From the NCBI RefSeq assembly GCF_002311515.1, contig NZ_DCAO01000132.1, positions 15,286 to 79,285 on the forward strand: a stretch of DNA of 64,000 nucleotides, in the 5' to 3' direction. Numbering within the stretch: position 1 is the first letter of the stretch; each line of letters opens with the position of its first letter. The notes beneath the pieces are model-generated. The model saw only the letters and a program-made list of their open reading frames with translations, did not search any database and was not told the origin of the DNA. Both the position numbers and the translations under genes were made by a program. The DNA comes from Thalassospira sp. UBA1131 (GTDB lineage: Bacteria; Pseudomonadota; Alphaproteobacteria; Rhodospirillales; Thalassospiraceae). Shown one piece after another: positions 51,060-59,297 of the stretch.

Positions 51060-52096
51060 CAGCTGAAATCCAATTGTACTTTCATGGATTGGCTGCGATC
51101 CGATGCAAGGTCAAAGGCCTTTTGCGCGTCCCGGAAGGGGAGCACCGAACTGATGATCGGCGAAACATCAATCACCTTGCGGTCAATCAGTTCTGCGGCC
51201 TGGGCAAATTCCGCATCAAAGCGGAAGCTTCCGATCATTCTGACTTCTTTGGTGACTGCAAGACTAAGCGGCAGTTCGCCGTTGCCGCCAAGCCCGACCG
51301 AGATGATCGTGCCACCTGGTTTTACCACGTCGAAGGCCTTGGCAAGTGCCTGCGGACTGCCGGAGCACTCGAACACAACATCCTGAGTGCCCTTGTTCAT
51401 GCCAAGCGTTTTAAAGTCATCGGCGTTCTGGGTGACATCAATGCAGCTATTTGCACCTGCCTGTTGGGCGATATCCAAGGCCGCCCGTGACAGGTCCGTC
51501 GCTGTAATCCAGTGCGCTCCGGAATGGGCAGCGGCCAAAATGGTCAGGCAACCGATAGGGCCGCAGCCGGAAACGAGGACTTTTTTCCCCGACAGCGCCC
51601 CGGCCTGATGCACAGCATGCAAGCAGACGGCCAACGGTTCGCTGCAGGCGGCGTGTTCCATGTTGATGTCCGGGGACAGTTTGACCAACTGTTCTGCGGG
51701 CAGGTTGATCTGCTGGCGGAACAGGCCCTGTTGATGGGGAAAGCGCATTGCGCTGCCAAAGAAACGCATGTCCGTGCATTGATTGCGCATATTTGCGCGG
51801 CAATACTGGCATTCGTTGCAGGGCATGGAGGGGTTGACCGCGACCTTGTCATTTACAAAGAGGTCAGTGACGTTTTGGCCAATGGCAACGATCTTGCCAG
51901 CGACTTCATGCCCCAACGTCATGGGTTCGCGGATTTTAACCGTCCCAAAACCGCCATTATGGTAGTAATGCAGGTCCGAACCGCAAATGCCGCCCTTGTC
52001 AATCTGGACGGTGACCATGCCCGGTTGCGGTGCACCGGGCTGATCGATCGGGTCCACCCGCAGATCATGGGGTGAGTGTATGACAACAGAGTACAT
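51059..52096 (-). CDS. idnD: L-idonate 5-dehydrogenase
   Basis: A 345-residue zinc-dependent MDR dehydrogenase. The catalytic zinc ligands lie in GGICGSDLHYYHNGGFG and LGHEVAGKIVAIGQ, the structural zinc Cys cluster is PCNECQYCRANMRNQC, and the NAD fold has VSGCGPIGCLTILAAAHSGA. The pattern SDLHYY..GGFG followed by REPMTLGHE is that of IdnD, which converts L-idonate to 5-keto-D-gluconate. The genes beside it (IdnO-type and KDG kinase) support this. A related sorbitol dehydrogenase reading is less likely given the context. Confidence 0.88.
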   Translation of the reverse strand: MYSVVIHSPHDLRVDPIDQPGAPQPGMVTVQIDKGGICGSDLHYYHNGGFGTVKIREPMTLGHEVAGKIVAIGQNVTDLFVNDKVAVNPSMPCNECQYCRANMRNQCTDMRFFGSAMRFPHQQGLFRQQINLPAEQLVKLSPDINMEHAACSEPLAVCLHAVHQAGALSGKKVLVSGCGPIGCLTILAAAHSGAHWITATDLSRAALDIAQQAGANSCIDVTQNADDFKTLGMNKGTQDVVFECSGSPQALAKAFDVVKPGGTIISVGLGGNGELPLSLAVTKEVRMIGSFRFDAEFAQAAELIDRKVIDVSPIISSVLPFRDAQKAFDLASDRSQSMKVQLDFS

Positions 52097-52107
52097 GTAA
52101 GATCACC

Positions 52108-52875
52108 CTAAAGAACAGAAATCATGCCGCCATCGGCATAGATGATCTGACCGTTCACATAGTTCGACGCATCCGAGCAGAGATAAATCGCCGTGCCGAT
52201 AAGTTCTTCGGGCTTGCCCCAGCGGCGTGCCGGCGTGCGTCCTTTGACCCATGCGTCGAATTCCGGGTTGGATGTGAGCGCCTCGTTCATGTCGGTCAGC
52301 ATGTAGCCCGGCCCAATCGCATTCGCCTGAAGACCGTGTTCGGCCCATTCGGCCGCCATCGCCTTGGTCAGCATTTTGATGCCACCCTTGGCAACGGTGT
52401 AGGGGGCGACGGTTGCGCGTGCCAGTTCGCTTGTGAGGGATCCGATATTAACGATTTTGCCGTAACCGCGTTTGACCATACGTTTGGCGGCTTCGCGGCC
52501 AATCATGAAGGCCGATGTCAGGTTGGTATCAATCACGCGCTGCCAGTCGGCAGTGTCCAGTTCCAGCATGGGTTTGCGGAACTGGATACCAGCGTTATTG
52601 ATCAGGATGTCGACCTGCACACCTGCGGCGTCCAAGCGGTCAAAAGCAGCCTTGATTGCGGCTTCGTCGGTTACGTCAAACAGAGACGTATCGACATTCA
52701 TGCCCTTTGCCGACATTTCTTTTTGTGCCTGTGAAAGTCGGTCTGCATTGGTGCCATTAAGGATTACTGTGGCACCGGCTGCGGCCAAGCCTTCGGCAAA
52801 GGCGCGGCCAAGTCCACGTGAAGAGCCGGTTATGAGCGCCGTTTTTCCGGCGAGCGAGAAAAGTTCGAGAGACAT
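52108..52875 (-). CDS. idnO: Gluconate 5-dehydrogenase (5-ketogluconate reductase), SDR
   Basis: A 255-residue SDR matching IdnO/Ga5DH: LFSLAGKTALITGSSRGLGR, ILINNAGIQFRKPMLEL, catalytic Ser in IVNIGSLTSELAR, Tyr/Lys in TVAPYTVAKGGI, and the family ending YADGGMISVL. It reduces 5-keto-D-gluconate to D-gluconate with NAD(P)H. It lies 11 bases upstream of idnD in the operon and downstream of the enolase-superfamily dehydratase. The assignment rests on family pattern plus context. Confidence 0.88.
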   Translation of the reverse strand: MSLELFSLAGKTALITGSSRGLGRAFAEGLAAAGATVILNGTNADRLSQAQKEMSAKGMNVDTSLFDVTDEAAIKAAFDRLDAAGVQVDILINNAGIQFRKPMLELDTADWQRVIDTNLTSAFMIGREAAKRMVKRGYGKIVNIGSLTSELARATVAPYTVAKGGIKMLTKAMAAEWAEHGLQANAIGPGYMLTDMNEALTSNPEFDAWVKGRTPARRWGKPEELIGTAIYLCSDASNYVNGQIIYADGGMISVL

Positions 52876-52899
52876 GGTTCCTCCAACGGGCTTTTATTT

Positions 52900-54099
52900 T
52901 CAGGCTTTGCTTTCGCGAACGGTCAGGTCGCTGCGATCAAAGAAGGATTTCAGCAGTTCGACACCAAGGCCGGGGCCTTCCATCGGATAGACGTAGCCGT
53001 TTTCGATTTTCGGAACGGCGGTCACCAGTTCGTTATACCAGCCCTTATAGAAGGCGCGGACGCTTTCCTGAATAAGGGTGTTGGGCTGGCTAAACGACAT
53101 GTGAATTGCGGCCGCAAAACCAACCGGACCGATGCAGTCATGCGGGGCAAACGGGCGGTGCCATGTTTCCGCAAGAGCGGCGATTTTTTTGCCTTCGGTA
53201 AGGCCGCCGGTCCAGCACAGGTCAACCATGACAACATGGGTTGCATCACGATCAAGCATATCCTTATAGGGCCAGCGTGATCCCAGTGTTTCACTGGCAC
53301 AGGTCCAGACATCGGTCGATGACGCGAATTCTGCCAAGGCCTGCGGGGAGTTCATCCGGATCGGGTCTTCGTACCAGGTCGGGCTGAACTGTTCGAGTTC
53401 GCGGGCAATTTTTTTGGCGGTCGGCAGGTTCCACTGAGAATGGAACTCGACCATGATTTCCATCTTGTCGCCGACAGCCTTGCGGATTTCTTCGAAAGGA
53501 TGGATCGCCTTTTTCATCTGTTCGGCGGTGATGTACTGCCCACGTGTTTCGGCAGCCATCGGGTCAAACGGCCAGATTTTCATTGCCGTGATGCCGGATT
53601 CCAGAAGGTTTTCGGCCAGTTGGGCCGGGCGGTTCATGAAACCGTCGAGATCCTCATAGGGGCCTTCCGGCTCGCCGAGGTTCCAGTTAGAGACAGGCTT
53701 GATGTTGTTGGTGCGGACATAGCGATATCCAGCACAGGTGTTGTAAACCCGGATTTTATCCCAGCACAAACCACCCAGCATTTGGTGGACAGGCTGTTCG
53801 CATACTTTGCCAAAGATGTCCCAAAGCGCAATATCGATGGCAGAGGCGGCACGATATTCCGCCCCCGTCGATGATTGTGCCATCGGCAAATTGACCATTT
53901 CCTTGTGCAGGGCTTCGATATGAAGCGGGTTCTGCCCGATCAGGCGCCCGGCCAGCGTTTCGTGAATGTGGGCTTCGACCGCACCCGCACCATAGAAGGT
54001 TTCGCCAAGGCCAGTGATCCCGGCGTCTGTTTCGACATGGACCCAAAGTACATTGGCAAATTCGTCCACGCGGTAGGTTTTGATAGCTGTGATCTTCAT
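52900..54099 (-). CDS. Enolase-superfamily sugar-acid dehydratase (mandelate racemase group)
   Basis: A 399-residue enolase-superfamily enzyme. The N-terminal cap has VLWVHVETDAGITGLGETFY; barrel landmarks are SAIDIALWDIFGKVCEQPVH, MKIWPFDP, MVEFHSQWN and WYEDPIRM (metal ligands), CASETLGS, and late HDCIGPVGFAAAIHMSF. The family dehydrates aldonates or aldarates to 2-keto-3-deoxy acids. In this operon D-gluconate is the natural candidate, giving 2-keto-3-deoxygluconate for KdgK; galactonate, mannonate or another acid sugar cannot be excluded. It lies between the TRAP genes and idnO. Confidence 0.85.
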   Translation of the reverse strand: MKITAIKTYRVDEFANVLWVHVETDAGITGLGETFYGAGAVEAHIHETLAGRLIGQNPLHIEALHKEMVNLPMAQSSTGAEYRAASAIDIALWDIFGKVCEQPVHQMLGGLCWDKIRVYNTCAGYRYVRTNNIKPVSNWNLGEPEGPYEDLDGFMNRPAQLAENLLESGITAMKIWPFDPMAAETRGQYITAEQMKKAIHPFEEIRKAVGDKMEIMVEFHSQWNLPTAKKIARELEQFSPTWYEDPIRMNSPQALAEFASSTDVWTCASETLGSRWPYKDMLDRDATHVVMVDLCWTGGLTEGKKIAALAETWHRPFAPHDCIGPVGFAAAIHMSFSQPNTLIQESVRAFYKGWYNELVTAVPKIENGYVYPMEGPGLGVELLKSFFDRSDLTVRESKA

Positions 54100-54118
54100 T
54101 TTCTTATCCGAATTCAGA

Positions 54119-55423
54119 TTAATTGAGTATTTCCGGGAGCCATAGCGCGATGGACGGGAATGTCAGCATCAACGCCAGGAAGGCGATCTGAATGAGCATG
54201 AAAGGCCAAAGAGATGCGAAAATCGTCTGAAGGGTGATTTCCGGCGGAGCGACGCTTTTTAGATAGAAAGCGGCCGGGCCAAATGGCGGTGACAGGAAAG
54301 CCACCTGCATGGTCAGTGAGAACAGAACCCCGAACCATACCGGGTCATAGCCGAGCTGGGTGACGATTGGCACAAAGATCGGAATGGTCAAAAGCAGGAT
54401 GCCAATCCAGTCCATAAACAACCCGAGGACGATGAAGATCGCCATCATCAGCATGATTGTAACAACAGGCGCAATATCCAGACCGGTGATCATGCCAGTG
54501 ACAAAGCGCTGTCCACCTGACAGGTTGTAAATGGCAATCAGTGATGCCGCCCCAAACGTGACCCAAAGGATAATCCCGCAAGATTGCAGAGTACGTGTCA
54601 GGGCCTGCCAAAGCATTGTGATGTTCAGTTCAGAGCGCAGGGCAATGATCAGAATGGACATGCCGACCGCAATGCCTGCGGCTTCGGTAATTGACGTTAC
54701 CCCACCGTAAATGCAGCCGAATACGATACCGATCAGGACAAGTAACGGCAGGATGCCGCGCAAAAAGTCCTGTTTTGTAAACGGTTCGGTTCTTTCCGGT
54801 GCTTTTGGGGTCAGCGCCGGGTTGAGTGTGCAGCGGATGTAGATATAGGCAAAGTACGCAAAGGCAAGTGCGAAGCCCGGTACGAAGGATGCCAAGAAGA
54901 GTTTTTGAACCGAAACGTCAGCGGTCAGTCCATAAATAATCAGGACAATTGACGGCGGAACCATGGTGCCCAGTGACCCGCCGGCGCAGATGATCCCGAT
55001 AGAAAGTTTCCGATCATATTTCAGGCGCATCATCTGTGGCAGGGCAATCAGACCCAGCAGAACGATTTCGCCGCCAATGATGCCGCTGATCGCGGCCATG
55101 AAAACGGAAATGATCAGGGTCACGGTCGCAACGCCGCCCTTTAAATGCCCGAAAATCTTGAACAGGGCATCATAAAGATCCTGGGCGAGCCGGGACCGTT
55201 CAAGCAATGTTGCCATCAGTATGAAAAGCGGCACAGACAGCAGTGAGTATTCGGTCGCAAGTCCGTAAACTGTTTTATGTGCAAGTGCTATAACCGCCGG
55301 GCCAAATTTCAGATAGCTGACAAGAACGGCCAGTGAGCCCGCAGCAAAAGCCAGCGGAACACCCAGCGCCATTAGGGCAAAGACACCGCCGACGAGGATA
55401 ATTGATATAAGTTCAATCGACAC
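54119..55423 (-). CDS. TRAP transporter large membrane subunit DctM (second system)
   Basis: A 434-residue DctM protein: VGGVFALMALGVPLAFAAGS at the start, ISVFMAAISGIIGGEIVLLG, GGSLGTMVPPSIVLIIYGLT with the substrate-path motif, and LSPPFGPAAFYLKSV near the end. I start it with GTG at 55423, which has ggaggac in front and overlaps the end of dctQ by eleven bases. A longer ATG frame lies further inside dctQ and is unlikely. Its substrate is presumably the sugar acid used by the enzymes that follow. Confidence 0.92.
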   Translation of the reverse strand: MSIELISIILVGGVFALMALGVPLAFAAGSLAVLVSYLKFGPAVIALAHKTVYGLATEYSLLSVPLFILMATLLERSRLAQDLYDALFKIFGHLKGGVATVTLIISVFMAAISGIIGGEIVLLGLIALPQMMRLKYDRKLSIGIICAGGSLGTMVPPSIVLIIYGLTADVSVQKLFLASFVPGFALAFAYFAYIYIRCTLNPALTPKAPERTEPFTKQDFLRGILPLLVLIGIVFGCIYGGVTSITEAAGIAVGMSILIIALRSELNITMLWQALTRTLQSCGIILWVTFGAASLIAIYNLSGGQRFVTGMITGLDIAPVVTIMLMMAIFIVLGLFMDWIGILLLTIPIFVPIVTQLGYDPVWFGVLFSLTMQVAFLSPPFGPAAFYLKSVAPPEITLQTIFASLWPFMLIQIAFLALMLTFPSIALWLPEILN

Positions 55424-55940
55424 GGTTGTCCTCCGTGACTGATTCTGCGGTGTCGGCTGGAGTGCCAAGGAATCTTTTGACGCAGTTGATGACCGCGTAA
55501 AGCGCCATCAATCCGGTTGTCAGAACAATAAGGGGCTTCACCGTTGCCGGGATCGGCGGGTTCCATGCGGTACCAAACGGTTCCCAATTCATCAGAGATT
55601 GCCACGAACTGGGCGCACCGAACCACGCAATGCCAAGGCAAAATGTCAGGCAGCAAGCCAGCGTGATGAGATCGAATATGCGCTGAAGCCATGCGGGGCA
55701 CGCGTCATAAAGGACTGTAATTCTGAGATGCTGGTCTCTTTGCATGGCATAGAGACCAGCGGCCAGAAACAGGATTGCCGATAGCCACAAAGCCAGTTCA
55801 TTGGCCCAGATTGTCGGAGTTTTGAAAATGTAGCGTGCGATGACTTCGTAAAAAGTCACCCCGACAATAATCAATAGAAGTAGGGAAAATAGTGCGACGA
55901 TGAATTGAAAGCTGCGCACGCGTTTCGGGGTTGCCTGCAT
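55413..55940 (-). CDS. TRAP transporter small membrane subunit DctQ (second system)
   Basis: A 175-residue four-helix membrane protein: FIVALFSLLLLIIVGVTFYE, NELALWLSAILFLAAGLYAM, LITLACCLTFCLGIAWFGAP and VKPLIVLTTGLMALYAVINC. The first cytoplasmic loop holds RYIFKTPTIWANELA and the second QRDQHLRITVLYDACP, the usual DctQ pattern. It lies after dctP, separated by a strong hairpin, and overlaps dctM. Confidence 0.9.
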   Translation of the reverse strand: MQATPKRVRSFQFIVALFSLLLLIIVGVTFYEVIARYIFKTPTIWANELALWLSAILFLAAGLYAMQRDQHLRITVLYDACPAWLQRIFDLITLACCLTFCLGIAWFGAPSSWQSLMNWEPFGTAWNPPIPATVKPLIVLTTGLMALYAVINCVKRFLGTPADTAESVTEDNRVD

Positions 55941-55959
55941 CGCGGACCTCCAGAAAAGC

Positions 55960-55981
55960 CCTCGGGGGATATCCCCCGAGG
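55960..55981 (-). terminator. Attenuating hairpin between dctP and dctQ (second system)
   Basis: cctcgggggat and atcccccgagg form a perfect 22-bp palindrome. On the minus strand it is followed by ggcttttctgg, a short T-run. It sits between dctP and dctQ, just as the hairpin at 31021-31047 does in the other TRAP operon, and probably lets part of transcription stop after dctP. Confidence 0.8.
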
Positions 55982-56003
55982 ATCAAAATGATGGACTTGC
56001 TGG

Positions 56004-57029
56004 TTAGTCGAGGATGCCGTTTTTCTTCATATACGCGATATGTGCGTCATAAGCCGCTTTGGCTTCTGGGCTGCGCGTTGCCCAGTCGGCCCAAACCTCC
56101 TGGGCTGCTTTGCGGAATGCCTGGCGGTCTGCGTCGCTCCAATCTTCCAGGGTGATGCCAGCCTCGGTCAGCTCTTTGGCAGCTTCTTTGTCAAGCTTGG
56201 TTGATTCGGCAATGACTTCCGGGGCAATGGTTGCAATCGCGTTTTCCATGGCCGTTTGCTGTGACTCGTTCAACGCGTTCCATTTTTCCAGGTTAATGGC
56301 GATATGTTCGATCGGCATGGAATGGAAGCCAGGATAGGTCGCATATTTTGCGATATCATACAGGCCAAGTTTCTTGTTCACAGCAAGCGTGGATGCATCT
56401 GCGCCGGAAACAGTGCCCGTCGACATGGCGGTAAATACCTCGCCAAACGGCATGACAACCGGGCCTGCACCAAGTTTCTGGAAAATTTCAGACTCCATGC
56501 CAGGGGGCGAACGGAATTTCCAACCCTTGAGGTCTTCAATACCCGCCAGCGGCGTGGTTGAGCTCAGCGATTCCGGGGTTGCGATGAACACCCCGACAAG
56601 ATGCATGTTGAATTTGTGATAAAGCTCGTTGGCAAGATCAAGGCCGCCATCCTCGTACCAGCCAAGAAGCTGCTCCGGGGTGCTATATCCGCCCATGATG
56701 TCGCCATAGAACTGGAAGGCCGGGTTCTTGCCCGTGATATAGCCAGCACCCGTTGCGTCACCATCGATGATACCCATGCTGGATGCTTCGAAGGCCTCGT
56801 TCGAGTTGACGACCGACGAGCTGGTGTGCATTTCGACCTGCACCGTGCCATCGGAATATTCTTTTACAAGGTCAGCAAATCGCAGCAAAGCTTTGCCCTG
56901 CAGCGAGGAGGCGTTGTGGTGTGTCTGGAATTGCAGCGGGGTCGGGTCGGACGCGAGTGCCTGTGATGCCGTGAAAGCCAGAAAGCCGGTGGTGGCCAAG
57001 GCGGTCAGTGTTTTTGTTAGTTTTTTCAT
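56004..57029 (-). CDS. TRAP transporter solute-binding protein DctP (second system)
   Basis: A 341-residue periplasmic protein with signal peptide MKKLTKTLTALATTGFLAFT, cleaved near ALASDP. Conserved DctP parts are LQFQTHHNASSLQGKALLRF, the ligand-anchoring Arg in LKGWKFRSPPGMESE and FGEVFTAMSTGTVSGADAST. A very good ribosome site (agggagga) precedes the ATG at 57029. First gene of the sugar-acid operon and divergent from a GntR regulator. By context it would bind L-idonate, gluconate or a similar acid. Confidence 0.92.
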   Translation of the reverse strand: MKKLTKTLTALATTGFLAFTASQALASDPTPLQFQTHHNASSLQGKALLRFADLVKEYSDGTVQVEMHTSSSVVNSNEAFEASSMGIIDGDATGAGYITGKNPAFQFYGDIMGGYSTPEQLLGWYEDGGLDLANELYHKFNMHLVGVFIATPESLSSTTPLAGIEDLKGWKFRSPPGMESEIFQKLGAGPVVMPFGEVFTAMSTGTVSGADASTLAVNKKLGLYDIAKYATYPGFHSMPIEHIAINLEKWNALNESQQTAMENAIATIAPEVIAESTKLDKEAAKELTEAGITLEDWSDADRQAFRKAAQEVWADWATRSPEAKAAYDAHIAYMKKNGILD

Positions 57030-57057
57030 GTCGTTGGTTCCTCCCTTATGTGACATG

Positions 57058-57073
57058 TCGTGATATTTCACGA
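57058..57073. promoter_or_regulatory. Inverted repeat in the dctP-GntR divergent promoter region
   Basis: tcgtga-tatt-tcacga lies 28 bases before the dctP start. It is the best symmetric element in the 171-base divergent region and a possible GntR site. Confidence 0.45.
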
Positions 57074-57200
57074 AACATCAGTAACATGCAATGCGCGATA
57101 ACTTCAATAGTTTTGCTTTCTCGTGTGTGGGAAAATGTGTATATGATATTGAATAAAAACAAATATATTGTGACTTTTTATAAAATTACAGAGACAAAGA

Positions 57201-57962
57201 ATGGCATCAAAACAAAAACATAAGGTCATTTCGGGTATTCCTTCCGAACCGGGTAAAGCAGGCTCCGGCAGTGGAAGAAACCTGAACGAGGTAGCCTATA
57301 ACAAGCTTGAAGAGCTTATTGTTACGTGTGAGTTGAAGCCTGGCAGTTATCTGCGAATACAGGATTTGCAAACTGCAACCGGCATCAGTCGCACGCCAGT
57401 CCATCAGGCGGTAACACGCTTGGCCGCGGATACGCTGATGATCATTCAGCCGCGTCAAGGTATTCAGATTGCGCCGATTGATCTTACGCGTACACATTTG
57501 CTGCTGCGGCTGCGCCGCGATATGGAAAGGTTTGTTGTGTCCCTGGCGAGCGCGCGTGCCAGTACATCGCACAGAAGTCAGATGCGCCATCTAATCGGTC
57601 TTTTGTCAAAGCATCGAGACGAGATGACGATTGTCGAGTTCAACGAATTTGATCGCCGGATTGATCAAATGATGCTGGCAGCCTGCGGCGAGCCGTTTCT
57701 TGAATATACGCTGCGCCCTTTGCACACGATTTTCCGCCGTCTGGGATGGATTTATCATACACAGACGGATGATGGGGTGTCCCTTGACGTGACCATCGAC
57801 AGCCATCTGGATGTGCTGAATGCGGTTGTGGAGGGGAAAAAGGACGAGGCATTGGTTGCGTCGGACAAGCTGATTGATTTTGTGGATGCGATGTTTCCGG
57901 TGCTTGAAAGCAGTATCGCACCGAGCATTTTTGACGTGACTCAGGACTTCGATCCATTTTGA
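57201..57962 (+). CDS. GntR/FadR-family transcriptional regulator
   Basis: A 253-residue GntR regulator with an FCD effector domain. The winged helix is in AYNKLEELIVTCELKPGSYL, LQTATGISRTPVHQAVTRLA and a wing ending in PRQGIQIAPI. The FCD domain begins near LLLRLRRDMERFVVSLASAR and has FNEFDRRIDQMMLAACGEPF and DSHLDVLNAVVEGKKDEAL. It is divergent from the TRAP/sugar-acid operon and so is its likely local regulator, responding to a sugar acid. The first 28 residues are a polar extension. Confidence 0.93.
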   Translation: MASKQKHKVISGIPSEPGKAGSGSGRNLNEVAYNKLEELIVTCELKPGSYLRIQDLQTATGISRTPVHQAVTRLAADTLMIIQPRQGIQIAPIDLTRTHLLLRLRRDMERFVVSLASARASTSHRSQMRHLIGLLSKHRDEMTIVEFNEFDRRIDQMMLAACGEPFLEYTLRPLHTIFRRLGWIYHTQTDDGVSLDVTIDSHLDVLNAVVEGKKDEALVASDKLIDFVDAMFPVLESSIAPSIFDVTQDFDPF

Positions 57963-57986
57963 TTTAGAGGTTTGACCTCCGTTGTG

Positions 57987-58020
57987 ATTTTACAGTTTTT
58001 CTATTGAAATTTTGTAAAAT
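57987..58020. promoter_or_regulatory. Split inverted repeat before the hydroxyacid dehydrogenase
   Basis: attttaca (57987-57994) and tgtaaaat (58013-58020) are perfect 8-bp inverted copies 18 bases apart in the AT-rich gap after the GntR gene. A possible operator, weak evidence because the region is AT-rich. Confidence 0.3.
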
Positions 58021-58070
58021 ATCAGAAAATATCAAAGTGCAAAAATAATAACCACATGTGGGAGGATTTC

Positions 58071-59042
58071 GTGAAGGTCGTGTTCCATGGGGCGAATGCC
58101 TCGACTTTTCATCCCGGTTTTGCCGAATTACTTGATGAGGCCCATGAGCTTGTTCTGCTGCCCGATCATCTGGGCAGTGATGCTGATTGGCAAGACTATG
58201 CCAGTGCAGATGTCATCATTGGTATCAAGTTCGACGAGACTTTTCCGACGCCACGCAGCCTGAAACTGTACCAAGTGCCGGGGGCTGGTTACGATGGCAT
58301 CCGTGTTCCGGAGCTGCCGGTTGAAGCCGATCTTTGCAATTGCTTTGGGCATGAAATTGCGATTGCGGAATACGCCATGTGTGCGCTGCTGTCACGTCAT
58401 GTCCCGCTTGCCGATGCCGACGCGCGTTTGCGCAAAGGGGACTGGAAGTATTGGGCCGGTGGGCCATCTGGCATGAGAACCGAGCTTGGGAGTACCACAA
58501 TCGGTATTCTTGGGTACGGGCACATCGGCAAAGCGATCGCCCAACGCGCCAAAGCCTTTGGTATGGGGGTTCAAGTCGCCAACCGTTCCATGCCGGAAGA
58601 CCAAGGCCAGGTTGATGCTTTCTATGAAATTGACAATTTCAAGGAAATGCTGGCGAACGTGGATGTTGTCGTGAATACACTGCCGCTGGCGGAAAACACA
58701 ACTGGCCTTGTTGATGGCAAGGCGTTTGCCAGCATGAAGCCGAATGCGGTTCTCATGAATGTCGGCCGTGGTGGCGTGGTTGAAGAAGAGGCCCTTTTTA
58801 AGGCGCTTAAAGACGGCCTGATCGAACATGCATTCATTGATACATGGTACCAATATCCAACGGCACCTGATGTGGAGACATTCCCCTCGCGCTTACCATT
58901 CCACGAGCTCAGCAATGTCACTATGACGCCCCACATGTCTGGCTGGACGCATGGAACGATTGAGCGGCGCAAACAAACAATGGCTGAAAACATCAATCTG
59001 ATTGGTCATGGGAAAGAACCAAACAATCGCATAAAGCGATAG
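58071..59042 (+). CDS. D-isomer-specific 2-hydroxyacid dehydrogenase
   Basis: A 323-residue NAD(P)-dependent dehydrogenase of the phosphoglycerate/glyoxylate reductase group. The NAD motif is ILGYGHIGKAIAQRAKAFGM; catalytic Arg lies in NVGRGGVVEEEALFKALK, and His in MTPHMSGWTHGT; VVVNTLPLAENTTGLVDG is the usual hinge. I start it at GTG 58071, since the ggagg before it sits at ideal spacing; the ATG at 58056 would place the ribosome site inside the gene. It follows the GntR gene and may reduce or oxidise a sugar-acid-derived 2-oxoacid. Confidence 0.9.
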   Translation: MKVVFHGANASTFHPGFAELLDEAHELVLLPDHLGSDADWQDYASADVIIGIKFDETFPTPRSLKLYQVPGAGYDGIRVPELPVEADLCNCFGHEIAIAEYAMCALLSRHVPLADADARLRKGDWKYWAGGPSGMRTELGSTTIGILGYGHIGKAIAQRAKAFGMGVQVANRSMPEDQGQVDAFYEIDNFKEMLANVDVVVNTLPLAENTTGLVDGKAFASMKPNAVLMNVGRGGVVEEEALFKALKDGLIEHAFIDTWYQYPTAPDVETFPSRLPFHELSNVTMTPHMSGWTHGTIERRKQTMAENINLIGHGKEPNNRIKR

Positions 59043-59100
59043 GTCTCCTGTGACTTCGTCTCCCACCGACCAGATTACTCCCTTGAGTTGTCTGGTTATC

Positions 59101-59135
59101 CCCCCGGGGCAGAAGCCGCCCTTTTGCTCCGGGGG
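59101..59135 (+). terminator. Probable terminator after the hydroxyacid dehydrogenase
   Basis: A 7-bp GC stem (cccccgg/ccggggg) encloses further ggc/gcc pairs and is followed by gactttgcatcctttt. It lies about 60 bases after the stop and between two convergent genes. Moderate support. Confidence 0.45.
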
Positions 59136-59297
59136 ACTTTGCATCCTTTTCTGGTAGATATGAGCAGCGTTGTCCTGTTAAGCATTACTTCCTTGTGCGG
59201 CACCTTGTTCGGAATTGCGAAAGCGTATCTGATCGTGGCGCGATCGTCGCTATATGCTGGCAACAATTGCCAACAGATGCATCGACCGTGACGGTGA

